From: Mechercharimyces sp. CAU 1602
GTDB lineage: Bacteria > Bacillota > Bacilli > Thermoactinomycetales > JANTPT01
Length of the DNA stretch: 64,000 bases
Direction of reading: 5' to 3'
Assembly: GCF_024753565.1 (NCBI RefSeq)
Contig: NZ_JANTPT010000001.1
Span: forward strand, 434,001-498,000
Position 1 is the first letter of the stretch, and each line of letters starts with the position of its first letter. The notes under the pieces were generated by a model. The model was given only the letters and a program-made list of their open reading frames with translations, was not told the origin of the DNA and made no database searches. The translations under genes and the position numbers were made by a program. Shown here in pieces: positions 1-7,792 of the stretch.

Positions 1-2
1 AT

Positions 3-965
3 TATTTGCGTGGGAGATGCTATCGATTAAACGGGCAGTGGGACAAAGCAAAAAGAGAGCTACTTAATGCGGTGCGTCTGTCGAAAAACGACCCTCTCGA
101 AAACATTGAAGCGTGCGCTTATAATTTGTTAAGTGCCCTCTCTTTTTATCAAAACAACCTAGAAGAAGCGATATTTTATACAGAGCGCGGTCTTTCTGTT
201 TTTCAACAAGAAGGGGAACGAGACTATATTTTAGATATGTTACTTGTGAATAAACTGGCCTATTTGGAGAAACTGAATCGACTAGGGGAAGCTTTTGCTT
301 TACTAAATGAAGTATGGGCACGGAAAGAGACGATTAAACGCCCAGAATTGTTGCTCCATCTGTATCATTTAAAAGTAAATTTATTGCGTAAGACTGACCA
401 CTATAATGAAGCGATCGAAGTGGGACTAGAGGGAGTAAAGCGTGCGCAGCTAGTTAAAGAGTACAACCGGCATGTGGATCTTTGGGATGCGTTAGGAAGT
501 GTCTATTTGCGTACGGAAGATCTAGAAAATGCGGAGATCTGCTTTGAATCGGCAATGAGTTTTAGCGAAGCGGCACAAGGGCATTATTATTTTGTTTCTA
601 CTCTTACCAAATATGGTATCCTCTATATGCGTAAGGGAATGTGGCGAGCATCAGAAGAGAAATTGCAAGAAGCGATTGCTTTGGGCAAGGAGCTACATGC
701 CGACATTTACTTGATCGATGCATATGTTGTGATGGGCGATTTAAAGAATGCACAAGCTCAGTATGAAGATGCTTTGGTTCACTATCGGCATGCACTGGGC
801 ATATCGGATCGCATTGACTTGAAAAAGAAAAAGCATGCGGTGCTTCACCGCTTAACTTTATGCTTGCAACAAACGGATCAAGTGGAATTTAAAGAGCAGT
901 TGGCGAATATGTTTGAGTTAAAGAAAGAGTTAAAGGAGGATGAAGTGATTGACGAAATCATTTAA
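3..965 (+). CDS. TPR-repeat peptide-receptor regulator (RRNPP-like), 5' end outside window
   Basis: The frame is open to the left edge, so the N-terminus, expected to carry a helix-turn-helix, is missing. The visible ~320 residues are a string of TPR-like helical pairs. They align with the complete HTH-TPR protein at 6322-7554; shared stretches include LNRLGEA versus LNRVGEA and YGILYMRKGM versus AGILYIQKGM. In the NprR/PlcR/Rap group such TPR domains bind a short re-imported peptide. A secreted pro-peptide ORF starts inside the last codons, which supports that reading. The specific family member (NprR-, Rap- or PlcR-like) cannot be fixed without the N-terminus. Confidence 0.8.
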   Translation, partial: YLRGRCYRLNGQWDKAKRELLNAVRLSKNDPLENIEACAYNLLSALSFYQNNLEEAIFYTERGLSVFQQEGERDYILDMLLVNKLAYLEKLNRLGEAFALLNEVWARKETIKRPELLLHLYHLKVNLLRKTDHYNEAIEVGLEGVKRAQLVKEYNRHVDLWDALGSVYLRTEDLENAEICFESAMSFSEAAQGHYYFVSTLTKYGILYMRKGMWRASEEKLQEAIALGKELHADIYLIDAYVVMGDLKNAQAQYEDALVHYRHALGISDRIDLKKKKHAVLHRLTLCLQQTDQVEFKEQLANMFELKKELKEDEVIDEII

Positions 966-1083
966 ACTGCTCCTCGCCACAGTGATGATTACTGTTGCCC
1001 TCGTTTCTACTCAAGTTGGAATCGCACTCGACTCATCCACACCGAGTGAAGCACCGTTTAACATCTCCACTCCCAGCGAGTAG
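949..1083 (+). CDS. Phr/NprX-like secreted signalling pro-peptide, 44 aa
   Basis: This small ORF is in the +1 frame relative to the TPR gene and overlaps its last 17 bases. It starts with TTG, eight bases after a strong AAAGGAGGA (932-940) that lies inside the upstream coding sequence. The product has a Lys-containing n-region, a hydrophobic core of about 18 residues and a polar tail, LDSSTPSEAPFNISTPSE, as expected for an exported pro-peptide whose processed end is the signal. In Rap-Phr and NprR-NprX pairs the receptor gene is followed by, and often overlaps, such a peptide gene. The mature peptide cannot be read from the sequence; the C-terminal 5-8 residues or a segment of the tail are candidates. 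Confidence 0.72.
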   Translation: MTKSFKLLLATVMITVALVSTQVGIALDSSTPSEAPFNISTPSE

Positions 1084-1148
1084 CAAAGGAGTCGCGTTCC
1101 TTTCTATGGATCAATTATTCAGAAATATTAGATATTATCATTTTAAAG

Positions 1149-1182
1149 AGCATCTCTGGTATTGCATCAGGGATGCTTTTTG
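1149..1182 (+). terminator. Intrinsic terminator after the receptor/peptide pair
   Basis: AGCATCtCTG pairs with CAGgGATGCT across a short loop and is followed by a T run. It ends the TPR/pro-peptide transcript. Confidence 0.7.
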
Positions 1183-1246
1183 TGGATTAGATCATGGTGA
1201 AGCATGCGAGATAAAGGGGAGTTTACAAATGATGATGCTTAGTAAA

Positions 1247-1295
1247 ACACCCTTATTCTGCACTATTTGTGCGAGAATAAGGGTGTTTGTTTTTA
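1247..1295. terminator. Bidirectional terminator
   Basis: Long near-perfect hairpin with arms ACACCCTTATTCT..GCAC and GTGC..AGAATAAGGGTGT, followed by a T-rich stretch. It separates the plus-strand peptide locus from the convergent reductase/hydrolase gene, whose stop codon lies in the T run. Confidence 0.7.
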
Positions 1296-3098
1296 TAGAG
1301 GTAGCTTGCTCGTCATAATATCTGTGATTAAATTAGCTGTTTCCTGGGGATGAGTGATGGGGGCTGAATTGGAAAAAGGAAGATAGAGGTGTGCGGGTGT
1401 ATTAAGTTTTTCCGTTGGCACGTTTGAAACGATAGTCACCTTACTGCTAGGTGGTAGTTGTAGTGGGAATCGTTCTTTTTGATACTGTAGTTCGTGTAGC
1501 ATATCACGCGTAGTGTGACGAATGCGTGGAGAATGAAGATCGGCTACGAGATGAGCGAGAAAGGGTACAGGAATGTCGGTAGCTTGTGAGAAGAAACCTG
1601 TTGAGACGAGAAATTCTGCCAAGTGCTCCTCTTCATGAGGCAGTGTAGAGAAATTAACGGTCTGCTCTTCTTCTATATCCAGTTGCGGATGAATGTGAAT
1701 AAGCTGTTGAATGGAATCGGGTATATGTTGATTGGCATGGGTGGCGATGATACTACCAAGTGAGTGTCCGATGAGAGTAACAGGTTCATTGATGTTTTGA
1801 ATCATCTCAACGACAGCAGTAATAGTTCCTGCGATAGGACTGGATTGATGGTGATAGGGTGAGCGCCCGAATCCTGGAAGGTCGGGAGCGATAATGGGAT
1901 GGGTTGTCGAAAGTTGATCTATCAGGGGCAGCCAAGAGTCGGCTCCACCCCATAAGCCGTGCAGTAGTATTATGGGGCTTCCAGTTCCTCGATGAGAGGC
2001 TTCCAGTGTGGCTAGATTTCCTCGACGCCCTCGTATCACAGTGGTGGGAATAGGAGTGTGATGAGAGAGACGATAATCGACATCGGCGATAATATGAGGA
2101 AGAATACTTTCTACAGTAAGAGGTTCTTCATAAACTTTTTGAACAGAGGTGCGTGGGCGATCGTCAGAAATAATAAAGCTAAGCGTCTCTTTAGGAAAGC
2201 CAACTGAAGAAGCTTGTGAGGGCCAATCTTGCCTTAATTGTGAGACAGAGACCTTAAGTTGCGGGGTGTCTTTTCTTAATTCGTGAAACATCTGGAGAAA
2301 TAGCTGTTCGATATCAGGGGTGCTCTCCTTTTCAGCGAGTAGATAGTAGGTTTCACTTATAGGGTGTGGTTGATTGACCAATTTCACGATGAGTTGAGCC
2401 AGATCGCTCTTACTTACAAGCGGGAGCCACTCCCCTTGTTGACTTGGAATGGCTTTCACCAGATCATTACGAATCAGATGGATAAATAGTCCGAGTGCAC
2501 TTAGTTGTTCATTCTCTCCAGTACGGCGATCCCCGATCACGGTAGAAGGGTTGATGACGGACAAGGGAATGTTTAATGCTCGCGCTCGTTGACGGATAAG
2601 CAAGTCAGCGGCAAATTTCATTTGTTCATATGGCCCTTCTTCAGGAAACCGAGAAGAAAGGCTGTATGGATCACTTGTTAGGTCTATGTTTTGTTCGTTA
2701 AATGGGCTCTTATATCCTACGACATGTAAAAAGTGAGCAAAGGGTTTCTGCTTTATGATCTCTTCGCATAGGTTCATCAATTGATTGGCTGCATCGAGAA
2801 ATACTTGTTTAGCTGTATCTTTGTCAATCGTAATATCCATCGGCCCCGCAGTATGAATGATGGAATCACTTTTCAATACTAGTTGTTTGTCGCACTCGCT
2901 TAATCCGAATTCTGGTAGTGTTAAGTCGCCGATAATAGGTTGAACGTTATGATGCGTAAGCTGAAGTTCATGCTGTAGTCGGATATACTTTTCCTCAGTC
3001 CGTATAAGAACCATAATAGTATGGTCTGTTTGCAGGAGCTGTTTTAATACTTCCTTTCCGATAAAGCCTGTAGGACCTGTCAAGAGAATGGTTGACAT
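1293..3098 (-). CDS. Fusion of NAD(P)-dependent SDR-type reductase and alpha/beta hydrolase
   Basis: About 601 aa. The N-terminal half is an extended SDR/NAD-binding domain: TGPTGFIG nucleotide loop near residue 6 and a YEQMK motif fitting the catalytic YxxxK. The C-terminal half is an alpha/beta hydrolase with LLHGLWGG (oxyanion region), DLPGFGRS and the nucleophile elbow GHSLGS; a late His in THPQ may complete the triad. The ATG at 3098 was chosen because AAAGGAGAG lies just upstream; an earlier in-frame codon has no such site. The gene follows a TetR gene on the same strand, and related operator-like palindromes precede both genes. The substrate is unknown; a lipid or acyl-ester role is only an inference. 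Confidence 0.8.
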   Translation of the reverse strand: MSTILLTGPTGFIGKEVLKQLLQTDHTIMVLIRTEEKYIRLQHELQLTHHNVQPIIGDLTLPEFGLSECDKQLVLKSDSIIHTAGPMDITIDKDTAKQVFLDAANQLMNLCEEIIKQKPFAHFLHVVGYKSPFNEQNIDLTSDPYSLSSRFPEEGPYEQMKFAADLLIRQRARALNIPLSVINPSTVIGDRRTGENEQLSALGLFIHLIRNDLVKAIPSQQGEWLPLVSKSDLAQLIVKLVNQPHPISETYYLLAEKESTPDIEQLFLQMFHELRKDTPQLKVSVSQLRQDWPSQASSVGFPKETLSFIISDDRPRTSVQKVYEEPLTVESILPHIIADVDYRLSHHTPIPTTVIRGRRGNLATLEASHRGTGSPIILLHGLWGGADSWLPLIDQLSTTHPIIAPDLPGFGRSPYHHQSSPIAGTITAVVEMIQNINEPVTLIGHSLGSIIATHANQHIPDSIQQLIHIHPQLDIEEEQTVNFSTLPHEEEHLAEFLVSTGFFSQATDIPVPFLAHLVADLHSPRIRHTTRDMLHELQYQKERFPLQLPPSSKVTIVSNVPTEKLNTPAHLYLPFSNSAPITHPQETANLITDIMTSKLPL

Positions 3099-3131
3099 AT
3101 GATAACTCTCCTTTGTAATCACCTATAAATT

Positions 3132-3147
3132 AGTACTATAAAGTACT
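3132..3147. promoter_or_regulatory. Putative TetR operator before the SDR-hydrolase gene
   Basis: AGTACTATAAAGTACT, a palindrome with perfect 6-bp arms, lies about 35 bp upstream of the start codon. A near copy precedes the TetR gene. Confidence 0.55.
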
Positions 3148-3165
3148 AGAAGGGGGTAAAAAAAT

Positions 3166-3750
3166 TTAGAAGAGATGAGGGATCATGCTGCTATAATCCT
3201 CCATATAACGAGCTTCAGAAGTGACTTCTGTCATGATTAACGCTCCTTCTAATGAAGCAAGGATAAAGCGAGCTGTCTGATCAGGGTGTAGCTCTTTTTT
3301 GATCTCTTTTTTCTTTTGTCCTTTATGGATCAATTCCGTTATTACGGGAAGCAGATCCACAAAAAATTGCTTGACAACTGCTTGAATCATTGGGGATTGC
3401 TCAGATGCTTGTAAGTGGAGTGCAATAAAAGGGCAGCCTCCTTTGCTGTGGTGGGGAGTACAGTTCTCTTGTGAGATAAGTGTAGGCAAGGAGCTAAGCT
3501 TTACTACTGAAGACAATGTTTCATCTGCTAGGATTGTCTCCATCGTCTCCATAAACTGTCCAATGCGCCATTGCAATACTCCAAGAGCGAGTTCTTCTTT
3601 TGTTTTAAAGTGATAATAGATATTGGACTTCGCAACATTGCTCACTTTCACCACTTCATCCATCGTAGTAAGGTGATAGCCATGTTGCCAAAATAAATCG
3701 GCAGCGACCTGAGTAACGTGTTCACGATTTGTTTTTCTTTTCGTCGACAT
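3166..3750 (-). CDS. TetR/AcrR-family transcriptional regulator
   Basis: 194 aa. The N-terminal HTH is typical of the family (TTMDEVVKVSNVAKSNIYYHFKTKEEL, residues about 28-52). The ligand-binding domain is divergent and contains HHSKGGCPF, a feature seen in the YxaF/LmrA-like subgroup. It is transcribed ahead of the SDR-hydrolase fusion gene and probably represses both itself and that gene through the paired AGTACT-type palindromes. The inducer is unknown. Confidence 0.88.
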   Translation of the reverse strand: MSTKRKTNREHVTQVAADLFWQHGYHLTTMDEVVKVSNVAKSNIYYHFKTKEELALGVLQWRIGQFMETMETILADETLSSVVKLSSLPTLISQENCTPHHSKGGCPFIALHLQASEQSPMIQAVVKQFFVDLLPVITELIHKGQKKKEIKKELHPDQTARFILASLEGALIMTEVTSEARYMEDYSSMIPHLF

Positions 3751-3753
3751 AGT

Positions 3754-3769
3754 AGAACTATACAGTACT
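3754..3769. promoter_or_regulatory. Putative TetR operator before the TetR gene
   Basis: AGAACTATACAGTACT, a 16-bp imperfect palindrome matching the site at 3132-3147, immediately upstream of the TetR start codon. Its position suits autorepression. Confidence 0.55.
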
Positions 3770-3848
3770 AATCAGAAGGATGTCAAGCCAGTATTGAGAA
3801 AACTGCAAATACCCATTGCCAAACAGGGGTTCATTCGCTAAAATAAAG

Positions 3849-4049
3849 CTATCTGAACTTAAGGAGGTGAAGGGGCTTGTATATCAACACGTTGGAACAG
3901 TGTATGACATGGCTGGTCGTGGAAGCTATTTCCATAACCCATGGTTTTGTTAACCACGGGACACGTCTGTCCATTTTTAACTGTTCAAACCGATATACAA
4001 GTATCCCTTCATCACTCGGTATATAGGGTAAAAGTATGAGTTGTGCCAT
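3849..4049 (-). CDS. Small hypothetical protein, 66 aa
   Basis: The ORF can be read from ATG at 4049, preceded by AAGGGAG at good spacing; a longer in-frame version lacks a site. The product begins MAQLILLPYIPSDEGILVY and has no recognised domain, signal peptide or membrane segment. It lies alone between the TetR gene and the divergent ABC-F gene. It could be a real small protein or a chance ORF; the ribosome binding site is the main support. Confidence 0.35.
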   Translation of the reverse strand: MAQLILLPYIPSDEGILVYRFEQLKMDRRVPWLTKPWVMEIASTTSHVIHCSNVLIYKPLHLLKFR

Positions 4050-4213
4050 GATAAGCGCTCCCTTGTTAATATTGTTATGTGGGAAGAGAGCGGAGACGTT
4101 TCGGTCTGTCACAAATGCCAAGACGATGGTTTCTCATTCTTTGTAGCCCTTTTTTACACTATGGCTGATGTGCCATGGTAAGTGTTAACCAGTGATATAA
4201 ATAATGACGCGTA

Positions 4214-4262
4214 GCCGCGGACAAGGGACTTGTATGCCAAGACCTAGTTCGCGGCTTTTTTT
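4214..4262 (+). terminator. Leader attenuator in front of the ABC-F gene
   Basis: GCCGCGGAC pairs over nine bases (one G-U) with GTTCGCGGC and is followed by seven T residues, only 20 bases before the ABC-F start. An inner helix (CTTG with CAAG) sits in the loop. A strong intrinsic terminator placed directly upstream of a resistance ATPase matches the ribosome-mediated attenuation seen for ABC-F genes such as vmlR. Short upstream reading frames exist (for example GTG at 4182 ending in TAG at the stem), but none has a clear ribosome binding site. Confidence 0.65.
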
Positions 4263-4281
4263 ATATGGGAGGAAAATGAAA

Positions 4282-5913
4282 ATGATGATTTGTGGGATGA
4301 ATAGTGTAGGAAAGATGTATGGTGGAAGTTGGGTTTTTCAAGGGTTAAGTGCTGAAGTGAAAAGTGGTGAGAGGATTGGCTTGGTTGGCGTAAATGGATG
4401 TGGGAAAACCACATTGCTCAAAAGTATCGCCGGAGTAGAGCAGGTGGATGAAGGTACGATTTCTATACAGAAAGGGGCGAGGATAGGCTATCTAGCTCAA
4501 GTCCCAGAGAGGGGAGAAGAGCTTACAGTTTATGAGGTACTACAGCGACCGTTTCGCTCTCTTTTACAGATAGAGGAAGGCATTCAAGAAGTGACCGCAG
4601 AGATGGGGCGATTAGGAGACGGTGATCCGGATCAATTAGAGCGTTTAATGGGTAAATATGAACGGCTACAGCATCGGTTTGAAGAAGATGGGGGCTATCA
4701 AATCGAGGCGCAGGTAGCGCAAGTAGCGAATGGATTAGGTTTGACGCCATTATTAGAACAAACTTATCATCGCTTGAGCGGTGGTGAGAAGACGAAGGTG
4801 GGATTAGCTACGGTCTTACTATCTCGTCCACAGCTTCTCTTATTGGATGAGCCGACCAACCATCTCGACTTGCATGCGATTGAATGGTTGGAAGGATATA
4901 TTGCTCAGTTTACAGGGGCAGTGGTCATTGTGTCACATGATCGCTATTTTCTTGACCGTACAGTAACGCAGATATGGGATATGGAGGATGGCGAACTGAT
5001 TACGTATAGAGGGAATTACTCTACCTTTGTAAAAGCGAAGGAGGAGTTCCTGTATAACCAGTTTGCTGCATATGTAGAGCAAGAGAAAAAGATCAAGAAG
5101 ATGAAAGAAACGATCAAGCGCCTCAAGGAATGGGCAAATCGTGCGAATCCTCCCAATGCGGGCATGCACCGCCGCGCTAAAAGTATGGAGAAGGCGCTTG
5201 AGCGGATGGTGAAGTTGAATCGTCCTGTACGAGACCGGAAGAAGATGGGATTAGCATTTGGTAAAGAGGAGCGAAGTGGAAAGGAAGTCTTTATTTTAGA
5301 TGAGGTGGGGAAGCAGTTTGGCGAACGGACTCTCTTTTATGATGTGAATTTGCGCGTGCAATTCCAAGAGCGGATCGCGCTGGTAGGTGAAAATGGAGCG
5401 GGTAAATCGACACTTCTCAAGATGATATTAGGTGAAGTGGGACCAGATGTAGGTGAAGTTCGTGTGGGTAGTCGGGTAAAGATGGGTTACCTATCGCAAC
5501 TGGGTTTGGAGGGTTACGATCATGAGACGGTGCTTTCAGCCTTTCGTGATCAGGTGCCGGTAGATGAAGGAAAAGCGAGACAGTTGTTGGCACAGTTCCT
5601 CTTTCATGGTTATGCTGTCTTTCGCCGCGTAAAAGAGTTGAGCGGTGGGGAACGGATGCGTTTACGATTGGCCCAGCTGATGCACCAAGAGGTGAACACC
5701 TTGGTACTGGACGAGCCGACCAACCACCTGGATATCGATTCGCGTGAGGTGCTAGAGGAGGCACTGACTGAGTTTCCCGGTACCATCTTTGCCATTTCGC
5801 ATGACCGTTACTTTATCAATAAGCTATTTGCTAAAGTGTACTGGTTAGAAGAAGGGACGTGCACGCGCTTTGAAGGCAACTATGATGATGCGAAGCAAAA
5901 GCGAGCGGAGTAG
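4282..5913 (+). CDS. ABC-F family ATPase, antibiotic-resistance ribosome-protection type
   Basis: About 543 aa with two tandem ATPase domains and no membrane segments. First Walker A is GVNGCGKTT and second GENGAGKST; signatures are LSGGEKTKV and LSGGERMRL; both Walker B motifs read LLDEPTNHLD or VLDEPTNHLD. A basic interdomain linker (KKIKKMKETIKRLKEW onward) fits the P-site tRNA-interaction motif. ABC-F proteins bind the ribosomal E site and can displace antibiotics or relieve stalls. The ATG at 4282 has the best spacing from GGGAGG (4267-4272); the frame stays open further upstream through the attenuator. The leader terminator suggests drug-inducible expression. The drug class is not predictable here. 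Confidence 0.85.
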   Translation: MMICGMNSVGKMYGGSWVFQGLSAEVKSGERIGLVGVNGCGKTTLLKSIAGVEQVDEGTISIQKGARIGYLAQVPERGEELTVYEVLQRPFRSLLQIEEGIQEVTAEMGRLGDGDPDQLERLMGKYERLQHRFEEDGGYQIEAQVAQVANGLGLTPLLEQTYHRLSGGEKTKVGLATVLLSRPQLLLLDEPTNHLDLHAIEWLEGYIAQFTGAVVIVSHDRYFLDRTVTQIWDMEDGELITYRGNYSTFVKAKEEFLYNQFAAYVEQEKKIKKMKETIKRLKEWANRANPPNAGMHRRAKSMEKALERMVKLNRPVRDRKKMGLAFGKEERSGKEVFILDEVGKQFGERTLFYDVNLRVQFQERIALVGENGAGKSTLLKMILGEVGPDVGEVRVGSRVKMGYLSQLGLEGYDHETVLSAFRDQVPVDEGKARQLLAQFLFHGYAVFRRVKELSGGERMRLRLAQLMHQEVNTLVLDEPTNHLDIDSREVLEEALTEFPGTIFAISHDRYFINKLFAKVYWLEEGTCTRFEGNYDDAKQKRAE

Positions 5914-6321
5914 TTGCATCCCTCTATAGATAAATGAGACGCATGGTGGAGTTGAACTAGGTAGTTTCTGCTATATTCAGGACCGGGCTCTTATCTATGT
6001 TTGCTTAGTGCAAAGAACTCTATAAGTAAGTCGGTCCTTTATTGGATTCTTGGAGAGGTAGAAATTTAGTGTTTTCACTATTACGTGTAATCAACAGGCT
6101 GGATAAAAAGTAGGCATTTGGCATGATTCTCGGAAGAAATCTTGTAGTGCAGAAGGATTAATGGATAACGATAAACAACCACTTTGCGTAAAGATAAACG
6201 AATAGGGTAAGATTAACTATAGGAAATTTTCAAAAAGTCTATCATTATAGTTTTCAAATTGACCTCAATATCATATAATCAGTCGTGATGGGATTATTAT
6301 GAAAGTGGGGAGTGATGAGAA
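5914..6321 (+). other. Intergenic region, no gene seen
   Basis: About 400 bases without a supported ORF. A possible -10 (TATAAT, 6274-6279) lies upstream of the HTH-TPR gene, with a poor -35 (TTTTCA) at the right distance. No clear terminator for the ABC-F gene was found. Confidence 0.4.
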
Positions 6322-7554
6322 GTGGAACAAGTGCTCGAGCAGTTGGAAAGAAAAGAAATCGGGGAACTAATTAGGAGTATTCGTAAGAGTAGTGGTTTAA
6401 CACTCGAAAATCTGGCTGATACTAACATCTCACCAGCTACGATCAGTAATATCGAACGGGGTGTTCCTCAGGTTCTTTATGGTAAGATACGATATCTTTT
6501 GAGCAAATTAGATATTAGTGATCATCAACTCCCTGAATTGCTTGCCAACCTAAAAGAATCACACACTAAACAATATGATCTAATTATGGCTGCTGAGAGC
6601 CTCTCCGATTTTCGTAACCTTGAAGAAGCAAAGGAAATGCTGAGACGAGCAGAAGTTAATAATACAAGTGATCCTCTTTATTCGCTCAAGAGTTTTGTAT
6701 TAGGAAAAATCAGTCTCGAAGAGCGTCAATGGAAGTTAGCAGAGGTGAATTTCAATGAAGCAATTCATGCCTGTAATAATCCTAAAAGTAATATTATTTC
6801 AGGGAGCTTGGCGAACCTGGGATATGTGGCATTTCACCAAAATGATTTATTTAAAGCACTGGATCGGACAAATGAAGGGTTGAGGACATTTGTTGAAGGT
6901 GGGGAGAGGGAGCATATTCGCTACTTTCTCATTCAAAATAAAGCGATATTTCTCGATAAGCTAAATCGTGTTGGGGAGGCTATTGTAACTCTTGACGAGA
7001 TGGTGGAAGAGATTCATCTCATTCAAAATCCCATTGTCATAACCCATCTTTATCACACTCGGGCTAGCCTCAGTTTAAAGACCAAACATTATGAAGCTGC
7101 GAAGCAATTCGCTTTAAAAGGTGCGCATACTGCCCACCAAAATCTTCTTCCTAAGCATGCATCGATGTGCTTCTCTCTACTTGCTGAAATCCATATTAAA
7201 CTTGAAGAATTGGATGATGCGGAACGTTATATCCACCTCGCTCGACACATTCAAAAAGGGTCGGATGATCAGAGATTATCTACACACACATATACCCAAG
7301 CTGGTATTCTATACATTCAAAAAGGGATGAATGAAAAGGCAAATAACTATTTAGATCTGGCTATTGAAAATGGAAAAAAATATGGTGATCATTTTCGATT
7401 AGAGTCGGCATATCTTGCAAAAGGCGATGTCTCAAAAAATATGGGATATACCAATGAAGCCATTTCTTATTATAAGAAGGGCTTAGCACTTGCCAGTACA
7501 AATCAAAATATTGAACAGGAGCAACAAGCTTTGTTGCGCCTTGCTCTTATTTAA
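6322..7554 (+). CDS. HTH-TPR peptide-receptor transcription regulator (NprR/RRNPP-like)
   Basis: 410 aa, full length. Residues about 13-46 form an XRE-type helix-turn-helix (IRSIRKSSGLTLENLA, then SPATISNIERG). The remainder is TPR-like helical repeats. It starts at GTG with GGGGA ten bases upstream. This is the architecture of NprR, PlcR and related regulators, which bind a re-imported peptide in the TPR domain and switch DNA binding. A signal-peptide ORF overlaps its 3' end in the +1 frame, as for the paralogue at the left edge. Target genes are unknown. Confidence 0.85.
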   Translation: MEQVLEQLERKEIGELIRSIRKSSGLTLENLADTNISPATISNIERGVPQVLYGKIRYLLSKLDISDHQLPELLANLKESHTKQYDLIMAAESLSDFRNLEEAKEMLRRAEVNNTSDPLYSLKSFVLGKISLEERQWKLAEVNFNEAIHACNNPKSNIISGSLANLGYVAFHQNDLFKALDRTNEGLRTFVEGGEREHIRYFLIQNKAIFLDKLNRVGEAIVTLDEMVEEIHLIQNPIVITHLYHTRASLSLKTKHYEAAKQFALKGAHTAHQNLLPKHASMCFSLLAEIHIKLEELDDAERYIHLARHIQKGSDDQRLSTHTYTQAGILYIQKGMNEKANNYLDLAIENGKKYGDHFRLESAYLAKGDVSKNMGYTNEAISYYKKGLALASTNQNIEQEQQALLRLALI

Positions 7555-7663
7555 GTGTATTAGTCTTACTATAACACTTGTTTTTGCGCTTGCCATTGTT
7601 TCTGTATCCGGTGTTGTAAATGTTAAGCCGGATATTTATTACTCGGATCCGGAACATGTTTAA
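7541..7663 (+). CDS. Second Phr/NprX-like signalling pro-peptide, about 40 aa
   Basis: This ORF is in the +1 frame and overlaps the HTH-TPR stop codon. It encodes a short positive n-region, a hydrophobic stretch (TITLVFALAIVSVSGVV) and a polar tail VNVKPDIYYSDPEHV, the layout of exported pro-peptides. The start is uncertain. TTG at 7541 gives 40 aa but lacks a well-spaced ribosome binding site (AGGAG is 19 bases away). TTG at 7511 gives 50 aa with a more basic N-terminus. The match in position and frame to the first receptor/peptide pair is the strongest support. A terminator follows directly. Confidence 0.6.
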   Translation: MLLFKCISLTITLVFALAIVSVSGVVNVKPDIYYSDPEHV

Positions 7664-7674
7664 ATTAATCAGAT

Positions 7675-7710
7675 GAACCGATCGCTCAACTTGAGAGATC
7701 GGTTTTTTCT
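7675..7710 (+). terminator. Intrinsic terminator after the second receptor/peptide pair
   Basis: ACCGATC and CTCAA pair with TTGAG and GATCGGT, followed by six T residues. Confidence 0.8.
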
Positions 7711-7718
7711 CGTCCCTC

Positions 7719-7748
7719 TTGTCAACAAATCCTCTCATATATTATAAT
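7719..7748 (+). promoter_or_regulatory. Sigma-A promoter of the TetR-SMR operon
   Basis: TTGTCA (7719-7724), an 18-base spacer and TATAAT (7743-7748). The operator lies just downstream at the expected transcription start. Confidence 0.65.
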
Positions 7749-7761
7749 AGGAGGATGAAAA

Positions 7762-7775
7762 CGAACGGTCGTTAG
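7762..7775. promoter_or_regulatory. Putative TetR operator 1
   Basis: CGAACGGTCGTTAG, with near-perfect AACG/CGTT arms, placed over the likely start of transcription. A sister copy lies before the first SMR gene. Confidence 0.65.
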
Positions 7776-7792
7776 GTAGGTGGTGCGAACAG

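Noticed and set aside
995-1318. A 107-codon plus-strand ORF after the first TPR gene
   Set aside because: It runs through two terminator hairpins, has no ribosome binding site, and overlaps the better supported pro-peptide ORF in another frame.
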